Part shown: positions 13,331 through 24,356 of the stretch, piece after piece
Position numbering within the stretch: position 1 is the stretch's first letter
Layout of the letters: each line of letters begins with the position of its first letter
Origin: Cytospora piceicola
Taxonomy: Eukaryota > Ascomycota > Sordariomycetes > Diaporthales > Cytosporaceae
Direction: 5' to 3'
Length of the DNA stretch: 64,000 nt
Assembly: GCA_023375675.1 (NCBI GenBank)
Contig: JALQBC010000003.1
Location: 744,001-808,000, forward strand
Notes under the pieces: model-generated
What the model saw: only the letters and a program-made list of their open reading frames with translations
Database searches by the model: none
Told to the model about the DNA's origin: nothing
Translations under genes and position numbers: made by a program

Positions 13331-14387
13331 TTATTGCGTCTGTCGTTTGTTCCATGCCACGCACTCGTCCAGCTTTACGCCGGAGCCGCCGAAACAGTCC
13401 AGGGCGCTGCCGATGGTCAAGTCTACCTTTCCGGAGCTCAAGCTGGCAACCTTGTCAAGATCTGCCAGGTTCCGGCCGCCGCCGGCGTAGGTGACGGGGA
13501 TGCTGCACCACTGGGAAAGTTTGGTGATGAGGTCCTCGTCGACACCTCGCTGAAGGCCTTCGTTGTCGGCTGCATGGATTAGGAATTCAGAGCAGTATGG
13601 CTCGAGTTGTGATATGCTCTCTACAGACAAGAAAATCGGTGTGAGCACGATGTTCCCCTTGATCCTCCCTCACCTTGAAGACACCCGACACGCGTAATAG
13701 TGACTTACCTTGGTTGACCTCCATGTCAGTGATGGTCTGCCACTTGTTCATGGCGACAAACCACCTCGGCGCGGCCCCGGCGTCGTCCTGCTGCCGCCGG
13801 CAGCTGAGGTCGACCACTAGCTTGAGCTTGTCGCCGCCCAGGGCAGCGAGGACGGCGTCGAGGCGGGGCTGGCTGAATTTCCCCTCGGGGAAGAGATAGG
13901 ACGTTATGATGACCTACTGACGCCCATCAGTTTATTGGTCTTTTTGTGTCCAACTTGTGTGTTATATTCTCATAAGCCGCCTCCCCCGTGACACACACTC
14001 TCCCTCCCTCTCATTGCTCGAGTTCCCTGCAACTTGAAAGCCCCCAATGCATGATCAAACCACCCACCCGTTCCAGTCACTCACCTTCTCGGCGCCGGCA
14101 TCGATCCACTCCCGGGCGTTCTGGTCCGTGATGCCTCCCCCGACCTGCAGGCCGCCCGGCCAGGCGGCGAGGGCCTCCCTCGCGGCGCCCGTGTTCCCGG
14201 GGCCGAGCATGATGACGTGCGCGCCGTGGAGGCCGTTGTCCCTGTACAGGCCGGCGAAGTGCGCCGGCGGGTGGGGGGAGACGAAGTTGGTCTTGAGGGC
14301 GCCGGGCGTCTTCTCGTCCAGGGTGCCGCCGACGATCTGTTTTACCTGGCCCGAGTGCAGGTCTATGCAGGGGCGGAAGATGGTCAT
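13331..14387 (-). CDS. HIS6: ProFAR isomerase (HisA/His6), histidine biosynthesis
   Basis: 1-(5-phosphoribosyl)-5-[(5-phosphoribosylamino)methylideneamino]imidazole-4-carboxamide isomerase (EC 5.3.1.16), the fourth step of histidine synthesis, a cytosolic (βα)8 barrel. Exons 14387–14085, 13913–13709 and 13620–13331 give 265 residues, the usual length for fungal His6. Introns are 171 and 88 nt, GT–AG. The N-terminal strand [18 protein letters not shown] puts the first catalytic-type Asp at residue 9; VVDLSC places a second Asp at 136, which I equate with the family's paired catalytic acid/base. Phosphate-binding loops are seen in LQVGGGI and VTYAGGG, followed by [11 protein letters not shown] at the C-terminus. 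The enzyme appears complete. I see no TGACTCA-type general amino-acid-control site in the short spacer upstream, so regulation cannot be read here. Confidence 0.94.
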
Positions 14388-15022
14388 CTTTGGTCTTTGT
14401 TTATTTCTGGACGTGGGGGTGGGGGAGGCGGATGTTCAAGGTAAGATATTAGGATTTGGGGGGGGGGCGAAAAAAAGGATATGTGAGATGTGAGTAGATG
14501 AGGTTTAAGGTGTATAAATGTATATGTGAGGTCTCACTGTAGCCGGTACAACGTCGAGTTTCTCACTTGGTGGTGACATGAGTCTGGTCTTGTTGCTTGC
14601 TCACCACCCACTAAAAGAGCTTCTCATAGCGTAGTGCGGGGCACTGTAATTGGCCACCGTTAGCACCGTTCTACGCCGCTAGGCCGCTGGGCCTCTAGAA
14701 CGACAGTGGCACGTAGTGGGTCCCCTGGGTTGCCGCGGGCGGCCCGACGGCCTGGCGAGGAAAAAAAATTCGGGCGTCGCGGTCTCAACTGGCGCAACCT
14801 TGTAAAGGCTGAAACCGCGGCCGAATCTCATCCTCACTCCGATCGAGCCTCTCGATAAACAACTCGACAAACAAGCAAACATCAACAGGGCTTTCATTAT
14901 ACCGCTATCTTTCTCTCCCTATTCAATCTGGGTGTCCCTCCTCATTCCTTGGCATCATATATTCAATAAAACCCTTTCCCAATCGGGGGCTTGTTTAGCC
15001 GGTCAGGTGAACAACAGCAACA
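14388..15022. promoter_or_regulatory. Divergent spacer HIS6/FAF1
   Basis: A 635 bp region holding the promoters of HIS6 (leftward) and the FAF1-like gene (rightward). It includes a C-run/G-run tract near 14408–14470 and a pyrimidine-rich leader before FAF1. I recognise no specific regulator site. Confidence 0.6.
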
Positions 15023-16189
15023 ATGGTGTCCGACACCACCGTGCTGGGAAAGAGGAAGCGAGTAAAGCAGCCACCGCCGCCGCAGAAGCAGCCACAGTCG
15101 GCCGACAAGGCCGAGGCCGACGAGGCCGCGGCCGCGGAAAGGGCTGCCCTCGAGGAGGCCCAGGCCATCTTCCGGAGACATTTTGAGGCACAGTTTGTAC
15201 CCCTGCAAGAATCCGAGAAGGGCACGAGCGGGTCGGCTGGGAAGAAGGGCAGGAAGGAAAAGGCCGGGAAGGATTCAGACGAGGCTGATGAAGATGACGG
15301 TGGCCAGCCGGGTGTAGAGGACCTGCGTTCTGACTCGGAGGACGAGGACGATGATGACTGGGACGGCCTATCCGGAGAGGATGACGACGAGGACGAGGAC
15401 GACGACAGTGAAAACGACGGCGAGGACGACGACCTGGAGGCAGACTCCGGAGAAGAGACAGCCAACAAGGTCGAGGTCGTCGACCACTCCAAACCCCTCG
15501 CCCCGTCCCTCACCCCCCAAGCCCTCATGGGCATGACCAAGCGCGAGATGCGCGCCTACCTCTCCTCGCGCCCGCCCGACGCCCTCTCCTCGGCGGAGGC
15601 CTCCAAGGCCAAGCAGCTCCTCCTCAAGAAGGACGACGGGGACGGCGCCGGCGACGGCGCCGACGGCGGGCAGGCCGAGGACTCCAAGGCGCTCCTGGCC
15701 AAGGACCTGGAGCTGCAGCGGCTCATCTCGGAGTCGCACATCCTCTCGTCGGCCAACCCGTTCAACACGACGACCTCGGGCGCGGCGCGGCTGGCCTTCG
15801 CGGGCGGGCGGGCGCGGGCGCTGACGACGGACCTGCGGCTGCAGGGCCTGGGCGGCAAGGGGTCCATCTTCTCGCAGCAGAGGATGCCCATGGGCATGCG
15901 CAAGGGCATCACGGGGGCCAAGGCCGCGCGGGAGGAGAGGAGGCGGCGCGAGGCCAAGGAGAACGGCATCATCCTCGAGAGGCCTGCCGCCGCCGGCGAT
16001 GGCGGCGCCGCCGGGAAGGCCAAGAAGGGCAAGAAGAAGAGCACGTTTGGCCGCCGGGACCTCCCCGTTGACATGCCTGGCATGGGCCGGATGAAGGGTG
16101 GTGAGCTGCGCCTGAACAAGCGCGATGTCAAGGCGGTGGAGAATGAGGGCAAGAGGTTTGACGGAAAGAGAAAGAAGAAGAGGAGATGA
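15023..16189 (+). CDS. FAF1: Faf1-like 40S ribosomal subunit assembly factor
   Basis: Single-exon gene of 388 residues. In yeast, Faf1 is a nucleolar protein needed for pre-rRNA cleavage at A0–A2 and 40S assembly. Evidence: a basic N-terminal GKRKRVK motif, a coiled-coil-like Ala/Glu segment (about 27–60), a long acidic tract (about 88–150), then the conserved C-terminal half with DLELQRLISESH, TTDLRLQGLGGKGSIF and the block MPMGMRKGI…REERRRREAKENGIILER, ending in a lysine/arginine-rich tail. The order of these blocks is what I associate with fungal Faf1; I did not align it. Codon use is strongly G/C-ending from about 15,500 onward, which makes long antisense shadow frames. Name is fairly sure, exact role inferred from the family. 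Confidence 0.75.
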   Translation: MVSDTTVLGKRKRVKQPPPPQKQPQSADKAEADEAAAAERAALEEAQAIFRRHFEAQFVPLQESEKGTSGSAGKKGRKEKAGKDSDEADEDDGGQPGVEDLRSDSEDEDDDDWDGLSGEDDDEDEDDDSENDGEDDDLEADSGEETANKVEVVDHSKPLAPSLTPQALMGMTKREMRAYLSSRPPDALSSAEASKAKQLLLKKDDGDGAGDGADGGQAEDSKALLAKDLELQRLISESHILSSANPFNTTTSGAARLAFAGGRARALTTDLRLQGLGGKGSIFSQQRMPMGMRKGITGAKAAREERRRREAKENGIILERPAAAGDGGAAGKAKKGKKKSTFGRRDLPVDMPGMGRMKGGELRLNKRDVKAVENEGKRFDGKRKKKRR

Positions 16190-17209
16190 GTATTTGCTAG
16201 CGACGGCTAAGGTCAAGGCCTGGCTGGCTGGCGGGGTAAATATGAGTGAGGACTTACCAGGGGATTTAACTGTAATACTACGAAGACTCACACGTATTGG
16301 GTGGTAATGCACTATGAATCTGAAATACGTGCCCGTATAACTTATCGGTACGAATATGAGGAACATACAAGCGAGGATTTGAGCTAGATAAGAGTGACAT
16401 GTATATTGCTCCTACTGTTTTGTTTCGTAGATTTCCTTCACTCGATCTGGTATTTTTGATCCTGTGGAGGTTCAGCACTAAAGTTCGTATCGCCTGGCGA
16501 CACTGGCATCAAGAAGCTAACACAATATACAGCATGATATACAGGGTCATGGTCTTGATAGATGAAGAGTGTCGTATTGACTGGTATGAACAAGCTGCTA
16601 CCCTAAATGAGCACAGGAAAAGGTTTTGTGCATATGTCGTTGTTTTTTCATCCTCACTCAGCCACAAACATCCAAAAATCCCACCATCCCCTCCGCCAAC
16701 TGGTATCTTTCCTCCCGTGTCTGCCAGCGCCCGAAAGCATCGCTAAGACACATATATACACCACCTTCCGTTCGGTGCCGACCGCATGATGCATAATCTT
16801 TGTATCAAAAGAAAAGGGGCCCAGAGCCGGGAGAGAAGTGCCCCGCCCCCCTTCTGTCCCGTCTAAAGTGCTTTTTTGTTGCCCAGAAGATTCAAAAACA
16901 ATCCCGTAGGAAAAGGAAGAAAAAAAACAAAATGTGTTGCGGATATGAGAATGAACCGGAACAGCAATATCCGCGCGCAGTGGAAAACGCCCATTGGGGG
17001 TGGCGAGAGTTCCAATATAGGAGCACGCCCCGCCCCCGTCCCATCACAAAGACGGGAATGATATTTGTTTGTCATCCTCAATCCCCAGATAGCCCCGCAT
17101 GAAATCGTGAAAATAAACAGATACCCGATAATGTACAAGTCGTACCCCGTCGAGGCGCCCAGGTAAAGGAGACGTCGATGGGGTGGGTGATTTTGTGCCT
17201 TTTCAGATT
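16190..17209. other. Convergent spacer FAF1/STE12
   Basis: About 1 kb between converging 3' ends. It is AT-richer than the flanking genes, with A-runs around 16900–16930 that suit 3' UTR sequence. No coding frame, tRNA or repeat of note is seen. Confidence 0.65.
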
Positions 17210-19696
17210 TTACATCATGACGGCGGTGTGGGGATTGCTGATGGTCATCGGCAGGCTGAGCGTTTGCAGGCTGTTGAAGTTGGCCTGTGTGCTGGGCATG
17301 GGGACGGGGTGCCCAACGCGTCCGTTCGAGGTCGGCTGTGGGCCGTGGGCGGCCGTGTTTAGTGAGGCCGTAACGTAGCCTGTCTCCGAGTTGGGCGAGT
17401 CATCTTCGAGCGATCCCATGTGGTCTTCACCAGAGAAGTCTTCGTCCTCCTCTCCCGAGAGATTCAGGCCGTCGCCACCGTCACCACGGTCATGAGTTCT
17501 CTTGTGTCTGTAGGAGGTCGAGTCAGTCTCTGTAATACAAAATTGCTGTATCCTCTTGACTACTGCTGCTGTAGTGTTGTGTCTTGGTGCTGTGTCGTGA
17601 CTTCTGGCGGTTGGGCTTCTTGTTTTCGCTAGGTTTGTAACATGCCACACACACAACACTGAGTTTTCTTGCGGTCAAGGAAGTTACAAAGGAAGAACAA
17701 GTAAGAAAAGATGGGGCATACTGTGCTAGGTTGTCTGATCTGGAAAATGCCTTGCTACAATAAGGGCAGATGTAGGGTCTTTCTTGTGTATGTGTTCTCA
17801 CGTGTCTGGAAGTTCGGTCAGATACACGGCAAGGTGAGATAAGTGTGGTGACAAATGAGAATGTCAGTTAAGTCTTACCGCTTCAGGTGCTCTAAGCGCT
17901 TGAAGAGACGGCCGCAGGTGGGAATTGGGCATGAGTGGGACTTCTGTGGGTAGGGTCCAAGCTCCATGACGGTGGCAGAGCGGGCTCGACGCATAACACC
18001 GGTGTTAGGTCCTTGTATCATTCGCCTCTGCTCGTGATCCATGTGGTTGTTGAATTGGTCGTCGTTGTGCATCTGGGCCAACTCTTGCTGCAGCGACATT
18101 GGGTTGAGAGCTGGGCTGCCCTCGACAGTTGACAGCGGGGTGCCATGGCGGGAGAGCTGCTCAAACATGTCCTTTTGTTGCTGGCTGGACATGGAAACGT
18201 TGCTGTAGGTCAATCCAGGAGGAGAGTTGCCAAGGGACTCGTCACCTTCAGCGACCGGTCCTACCGAGGCGGAGACAGATCGTCGAAGGTCAGATGGCCT
18301 GTGGTGGACGTGCCCGGCAGCCGCCCCAGTCGCAGCAGCGATTGCCGCAATACCAGGTGGGATGGATGAACGCCGCCTCCTCTGCTTATACGTCGGTGAT
18401 CCTTCAATAACAGAGTAGACGTTGTTGGTACCGTAGCCGCGGGAGTATTGAGGCCCTGCCAGGTTTGAGGGCGGCAGCTGGATCATGCCATTGAGACCGT
18501 TGACACCGTTCATGTGGTCGGGAATGGCAGTATAGAGTCCAGTCTCCTCGTTGGCAATGTATGCGGGTTCAGCAGCCATGGCCAATGCCTGTTGGGGAGG
18601 GGTAATGGGCTCGAACGAGATGCCCCGATTGCTGTAGTCCTCGTAGTGCGAAGAGACGAAAGACGGTGCGGGCGAGTATTCCAGTCCGTACGCAGGCATG
18701 GAGGCATGTCGTGTGTGGTTCTGGTTTATCGGGATGCCGTTTTGGTTGTACTGGACCCGGTTGTAATCAGGCTCCCTTTTGACCATCGCCGGGGGCATCT
18801 GAGGTGCCATCTGAGGCGCCATCTGAGGCGCCATAGTCATTGCTCCGTAGGGGACCATGGCGTCCATCCCATCGGGTAAAGGGGCCATTGTCTGCGGCAT
18901 CATCTGAGGTGGAGGCATGGAGTCGACTGCGCGCATCACTGGGGATGTGGACTGCGAGGAAGGAAATGCTTGCTGAGCGTTGAAGGACGAGGAGTTGGCT
19001 TGCTGAGCCTTGGTGAGCTGCTCGTACAGCGACTGCGATGAGTCGTACTGGAATGACAGGGCGGGCTCGCTGACGGCAACGGTGGTAGCCTCCTGGCCCA
19101 TCTTCTCCCTCTTCAGGTCCCTTTCCAGAGCATCGAGGAAGAGTCGGTCGTGAGGGACGCTGTACCAGTAAAACACCTTCTGCTTCTTTTGCGTTCGGAT
19201 GCAGTTGTTCTTGTACAGGAAGTCGAGGAACGGGCTCTTGGGCTCCTCCAGGGATGCGTCAGTGCCGGATTTCAGGTTCCGTAGGTCCGAGAAGATACCC
19301 TCTTCGAACTTCTTGGAGTTCTTGACAGGCCGGCCGAAGGCCTGAAACCTGAAGGACAGGCATCGCACGATGTCGGTGCCGGAGATGTGGAAGAGGTTAT
19401 TCCACAGGACGCAGGAGACGTATTCCCCGGTGGGCAGGAGGAACCTTCGGATGTACTGATCCGGTTGCCAGTCGACGGGTGCCGAGATGAGGAAGTATTT
19501 CACTGACGGCCTTAGTGTTAATGTCACGCGCTAAACATACAGTTGCAACAGCCCGACAGCTGGGGGAGCCCTTACAGTTATCAACTTGTTGCAGAGCAAC
19601 CTGAGCATCGTGTGGCAATGCTTGCTGAGCTTCGGTGCTCAGCATGAACGTCTCTGGTTTTTGTGGTGCAGACATTGCGCCTGCTTGGGAGTACAT
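17210..19696 (-). CDS. STE12: Ste12-type transcription factor with two C2H2 zinc fingers
   Basis: Transcription factor at the end of the mating/filamentation/infection MAP-kinase pathway. Exons 19696–19576, 19502–17879, 17805–17722 and 17507–17210 give 708 residues. The frame extends to a GTG upstream, but the first ATG (MYSQ…) is 19696 and matches how homologues begin. The STE DNA-binding domain starts at residue about 41 (LKYFLISAPVDWQPDQYIRR) and continues through VFYWYSVPHDRLFLDALERD. The middle is Gln/Pro/Met-rich with MAPQ repeats. Two C2H2 fingers follow: C565–C570–H583–H587 and C595–C598–H611–H615. The Ste12 domain plus C-terminal fingers is the filamentous-fungal architecture; budding-yeast Ste12 lacks the fingers. 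The last intron (17508–17721) is long at 214 nt, and exon 3 is exactly 84 nt, so it can be skipped in frame. Upstream lies a very long non-coding region. Confidence 0.95.
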
Positions 19697-20583
19697 GATG
19701 GGCACGCGCCGCGCTAGTGAGTGGTTTGCTCAATCCAAGCTGACCTCTTTGTAGACACGCGGTGAGGACAAGGTGGATAGAGGGTGGAAATTGAAGCGGC
19801 ACCCAAAGCGTTGTCCGGATTGTGGCCAATTGAAACACAAGAATCAAAGTTGGGGACGACGCGGTGATCGCGTGGTGATCGCTGGTATGCAAGGCGAATT
19901 GCTGCAATGACGGTCGTCAAGAGCGTCGTGGGTGTGTGTCGCAGCCAGGCGTGTGTTTTCGTGGAGCACCAATGGTGTGTCTGCAACAGTGTACAGTACA
20001 GCAAGCAGTGTGCGTTCAGCGGCGGTCGTGCGTTATTGAATTGAGGGTCGTAATGTGAGATTGATTGATTGATTTGATCGAGTCCAGCCCGGGGGAGTAG
20101 AGGGGATAAATCGAATTGCACACAGCCAGCGGCACTTGAACCTCAATTGCGTCTAGCGAATATAGCGGGTGGGAGAGTGCGCTGTCCGAACCGTCAAGGC
20201 ACAGTCAATAGCGCAGAAAAAAGATAGGGGTTGGGATTGGTACTGGGGAACTGTGTGGGTCCCACTCTCCGAGGGAGAAGGTCAGTGGGCAAGTGGGCAG
20301 CAGTGGGCAGTAAGTGGCACCGTGGCCAAGTTCTTCCAACGTTCCGTTGCTCCTCGAGGCAAGGGTTGGGGGCAAGGCAGGCCAGGTATCCTGCTGAATC
20401 CCGCCGGAAAAGAGACCCGCTTCAGCGAATGCGAATGCACCTGCAAAAGCTCGGTGCTTCTCGGGATCAATGCGCGCTGTGGTCGGCCACAAACAATTCA
20501 ATGTGGGTGCACGTTGGGTGGGCGGCAAAGGGCTGAGTTGATTTGTTGATGGTGAGTCGTCGACGCGCTGCGCGAGAGCCAAA

Positions 20584-20603
20584 TGAATAAATAAATAAAT
20601 AAA
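20584..20603. repeat. AAAT microsatellite
   Basis: About five AAAT units upstream of STE12. Simple repeat, no other signal. Confidence 0.85.
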
Positions 20604-21781
20604 CAGGCGAATCGTTGATGCGAGATTAGGATTTGTGCACGCAGTGTCGGAACGATGCTGGCATAGCCCGAAGAGTAGAATGTGAAGAAGGAAAAAAGAC
20701 AGATGAATCAATCAATACAATTGTTGATCAAAGCCGTTCCCGAACGTTGAAGCTCCTCAAAAGTGGACGAAGATGAACAGAGCTCTGCGACGATCTGTTG
20801 TCTGATGTGAGGGATGTATGTAATGGGGTGTTCGGACGGGGGGCGATATGATTGATATGCCTCAGGGTTTTGCCGCAACACACAATGATGGGATGGGAAA
20901 GCTGACGACGTCAAGAAGAAGAAAAAAGACGGAGCTGATGATGGACGCAGGTGCAGCTCCAAGAAATAGACGAGTACCGTTGGTCCGGGATTGACGAGCC
21001 TCCTGAGACACGAGGGAAGGGTAAAGAAAGAGGGAAGAGGAAAGAAGAGGAAGGTCTTGAACAAGGAAGATCTCAGAAGAGTCTGGGAGCTGGCGGGTGA
21101 GGAGGGGATGGGATGTCCTTGGGGTTTAAGGGATTTGTGCCTGCTGCTCTGCTCCAAATGGTCTAGCACAGTCCAAGTACCAGAGTGGTCTACCCGTTCA
21201 GGTACTTGGGTCACGCAAGGTGGACAGGATGGATGGGTAGCAAGGATGACCAGGGGCGGACAGGCCAGGGTCCAAAGCCTGGTGACTGGCTGGAAGTGCG
21301 TTGGACAGCGGGGCTCAAGCACAGGTCCAAGACTCCCAGACTCCCAATTGCCAAGGGAGCTTTGGGGGTGGGTGGGCACTGGGGTTGAGTAAGTGACATA
21401 GTGTATGTACATAGACGGGAAGAAGAATCCTGGAAGAAGGATGATCGACTGCGGCCAGGGCCTGATGGGTGCAGATTCCGGCCTGGCTGTGTGTCCAGGT
21501 GTTGGTAGCACGAGTGCATTTAGCACGTCCTGCAGGTCGAGGTGGTCGACTGTAGAAGCTGGTGGGTAGTAAAGGTTGCAGGCGAGTGAGCAAGCAGCCG
21601 TATGGCTCAACGGCCGCACTTAATTGTACGGGGGCCATGAATCCCACATTGTGCCGTGCCGTTCGTTCATGGTGCTCAGAACGTACAGTACACAGTCCCA
21701 AATTGGATAATTCATGATTAAGCCAAGTCAAAGCCCCATCACGGAACCTGAGTTACTCTCCGATGGCAGATCCGAATGATA

Positions 21782-22263
21782 CTATGTACCGAGGTAGTAA
21801 TGTATGATTGTTGAGTTTTTTAGTTTCTCTTGTTCATCGCGCCCAAAAGCGACGACTGAGAAATAGAGATCCTGGTCACCGATCTCTTCTCGGACGAGCG
21901 ATGAGCTGGTCTCGGGGAGCATGTTCGAAAGAGGCATGATGGCGATGGAGCCGGCAATCTCCCATGCAAGGCACCAACCAGTACCTGCTGACGTCCAGGG
22001 AAAAAGATTGTAGAAAGCGAGCTGGCGAGCCAACGATCCAATATGGATATGGTAAACCGCTCCTCAGGACCAGACACCGGGACCGAGCGCAGGACGGAGC
22101 GTTGTAGAAAATCCGACTTGCCGGACCCATGATCATCAAAAAATTGGGACCATTCTTCGGCGCTCAAGTCAGGGTGGAGCCAGCCGTCTCGGTCATTGCT
22201 GCTGCTCTCCCGTATGCAAATCCGTATCTGATCTCCCCAGCTCCCCTGGGCCTTGCAACACAT
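21782..22263 (-). pseudogene. Possible gene fragment, frame broken
   Basis: Two overlapping minus-strand frames both look like protein. The upstream one (from an ATG at 22263, MCCKAQGSWGDQIRICIRES) reads well to about 21,985. A second frame then continues well (AGTGWCLAWEIAGSIAIM… to EQEKLKNSTIIHYYLGT) to a stop at 21782. Joining them needs a frameshift or an unseen intron near 21,990–22,030. A TTTGCAG acceptor-like site lies just upstream of 22263, so the fragment may be the end of a longer gene whose beginning is lost. No family is recognised. Confidence 0.3.
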
Positions 22264-24338
22264 AGACACTGCAAAGTAGGGCGAACAGTATAGCCCGCAC
22301 CCCTGTTATTATTATCATCTCCTGTCAGGGGGGTGTCCAGCCAATTGTCCCTTTATACCAAGGTGCTTCGGAGGCTCTGATGTAGTAGTTTACTAAGAAG
22401 CTTTCTTCCAGTTGGCCAAAGGGGGCGAGTATAGATTGGAGGTACGGGCTATAGTTGTTCATCAGACTATGCGGTGCTTGACGCATCTGTCAAACTCCTG
22501 AGTGGGAGGAGGGCTGCAGTTCGCAAGAGGGACAAGAGGGAAGGAAGCCTTCACGTTGGGGCTCCCTTCCCTGTTGTACTCGCTGCCACTATTTGAGGCT
22601 GCGTGCGATGATGCCGAGTCCCTCGGACCTCGGGAGATGGCGCTCTGGAGATGTCAAGTGTTGAGAGGTGCTAGCTGGTGATGAGAATTTTGTAATTGCC
22701 ATCTCCAGCAGCATAATTGCAGTAAATAGCGTGGTCAAAGCGCGAGGGCTAGACTGCGCACTAGAAGACATTCCGGGGCCGTATGGCAACCTTAGATTAA
22801 AAGGAAGAAAGGCACCAGCCTCCTTTGCTCCGTGCCGATCTAAGACTGGCCCGTACCCACGCCGACAAGGATGACCTGTATTGTACAATCGAACGGTTTT
22901 TGCGCATAACAATACGTCGGTGGTATAACCGTGATAAATGTGAAGGTCGGCTTTGACAGAATCTAAAAGTGGGGGGGATACACCGGACAGTCGCCACACA
23001 TATGTACGAGTTGAACGATACCGTCTTCGGTGGTTGTCTGTTGTCTGCCAGGGAGTGCCGAATGTTGAAGGACGGTGTTGTAGGCTTGTTCATCCTCACC
23101 AAACTGCTTCCACGCTACCTTCTCTCAACACCATATTAGTGTCTTGTGCTCCGCAAACGCGAGCTGGGAGGCTGCAAAGATGATAGAAGAGGCGAATCCC
23201 GGCGCCCCCAGCAACAGCCAGCAGTGGCAGACAAGCAGGTAACACAATCCAAGACGTTAATCAGGCGCAGAAACAATGTCTGGCGGGGGGAATAAAGAAG
23301 TCGCCCCAGAAGTCGACCTATCCAAAGCCCTCTCGCTTTGCCTGGTTTCGGGGAGGTCCTCTGATTGGGTTCGTGTCTTGCCGTTAGAGACCCTACTGTG
23401 AGATCCCTGAGTTGCCATTGCTGGAAATGTTAAACATCTGAAGCCCCAACGCACCATCTCCAGGTATGTCGCACAGCTGAGGAGCACTGGCCAGGGAGGT
23501 CTTGCAGCTTACGGGCCGCCTTTTTTGGCCGGCCTCATAAGCATGTAAGCTGCTTAAAAAAGAAACCTCCCAACGCTCTGCACGTCTTCTGGAAGTAAAG
23601 GCGGTTGGTGCGATAAGCCACGGATGACATTCTGATCCTGCGGTACTCTGCCTCTGGCCGATGGGAGTTTACTGTACTGTCTGTGGACAGACCGAGTGAA
23701 TGCATCAGCATTTGCCCCACCAATTCGCCTTGTTTGTGTGGATCCCCGACCAAGCATGAGGCGAGGGGGACTTCTTCATACACAGTTGTATAGATGTAGG
23801 GAGCGTGGGTAAGTTGAATAATGATAGTCTTTTTGGCCGATTTCTACCGTTCCAGTGGTGACCATCCGGGGGAACATCTTGTCTGTAGTCCCTCGGGCAC
23901 TGCAGAGACAGCTATTTGCTATTTGGTGTTGTCGACGATAGGTCTAGATGGCACCGCGAGAGGGCAGCGGTGTAGGCTTTGGATTCGTTGTGTTGATAAG
24001 CGAGGAGTGATGCTCCTCCAAGAGGCTCCAGGCGTTCTGCATCTCAGTTGGTCCAGATGTCATGCTGGTTCATGCATGTCTCCGTCCGCGCCTCTCCGTG
24101 GTGTTGAGGGAATGGACTGGATTATCTAGCGCGCTCAGCTCCGGCGTCTTACTTCGGACAATTTTAGACCAACCACCCTGGTGGGACAAAGGCGCTTTCT
24201 TCTTTGTCAAGAAGGCCATCCCGAGCCGAGAGAAACTGTCCAATCCCCAGAACCAACGGGGTGACGGTTGTCTTACACGTCATTAGACTGAGTTAGCAGA
24301 ACGCCTTTCCCCCGGATTTCTTGGTATTAGCAGGTGGT

Positions 24339-24356
24339 TACCTAGGTACCTAGGTA
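24339..24356. repeat. Two overlapping TACCTAGGTA palindromes
   Basis: Copies at 24339–24348 and 24347–24356 share two bases, giving TACCTAGGTACCTAGGTA. A one-mismatch relative, TATCTAGGTA, is at 24629–24638. Confidence 0.9.

Noticed and set aside
8113..16189. Biosynthetic gene cluster or defence island
   Set aside because: Genes are unrelated housekeeping functions with no synthase, transporter or regulator signature.
15368..16366. 332-codon antisense frame across FAF1
   Set aside because: Arises from the GC-ending codons of FAF1; Arg/Leu/Gly/Val-rich sequence with no domain.
19697..19705. Upstream extension of STE12 to 19705
   Set aside because: The codon there is GTG; the first ATG is at 19696.
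20708..21619. 303-codon minus frame upstream of STE12
   Set aside because: Pro/Ser/Leu-rich translation of pyrimidine-rich leader DNA; no motif, no homologous feel; likely part of the STE12 promoter or leader.
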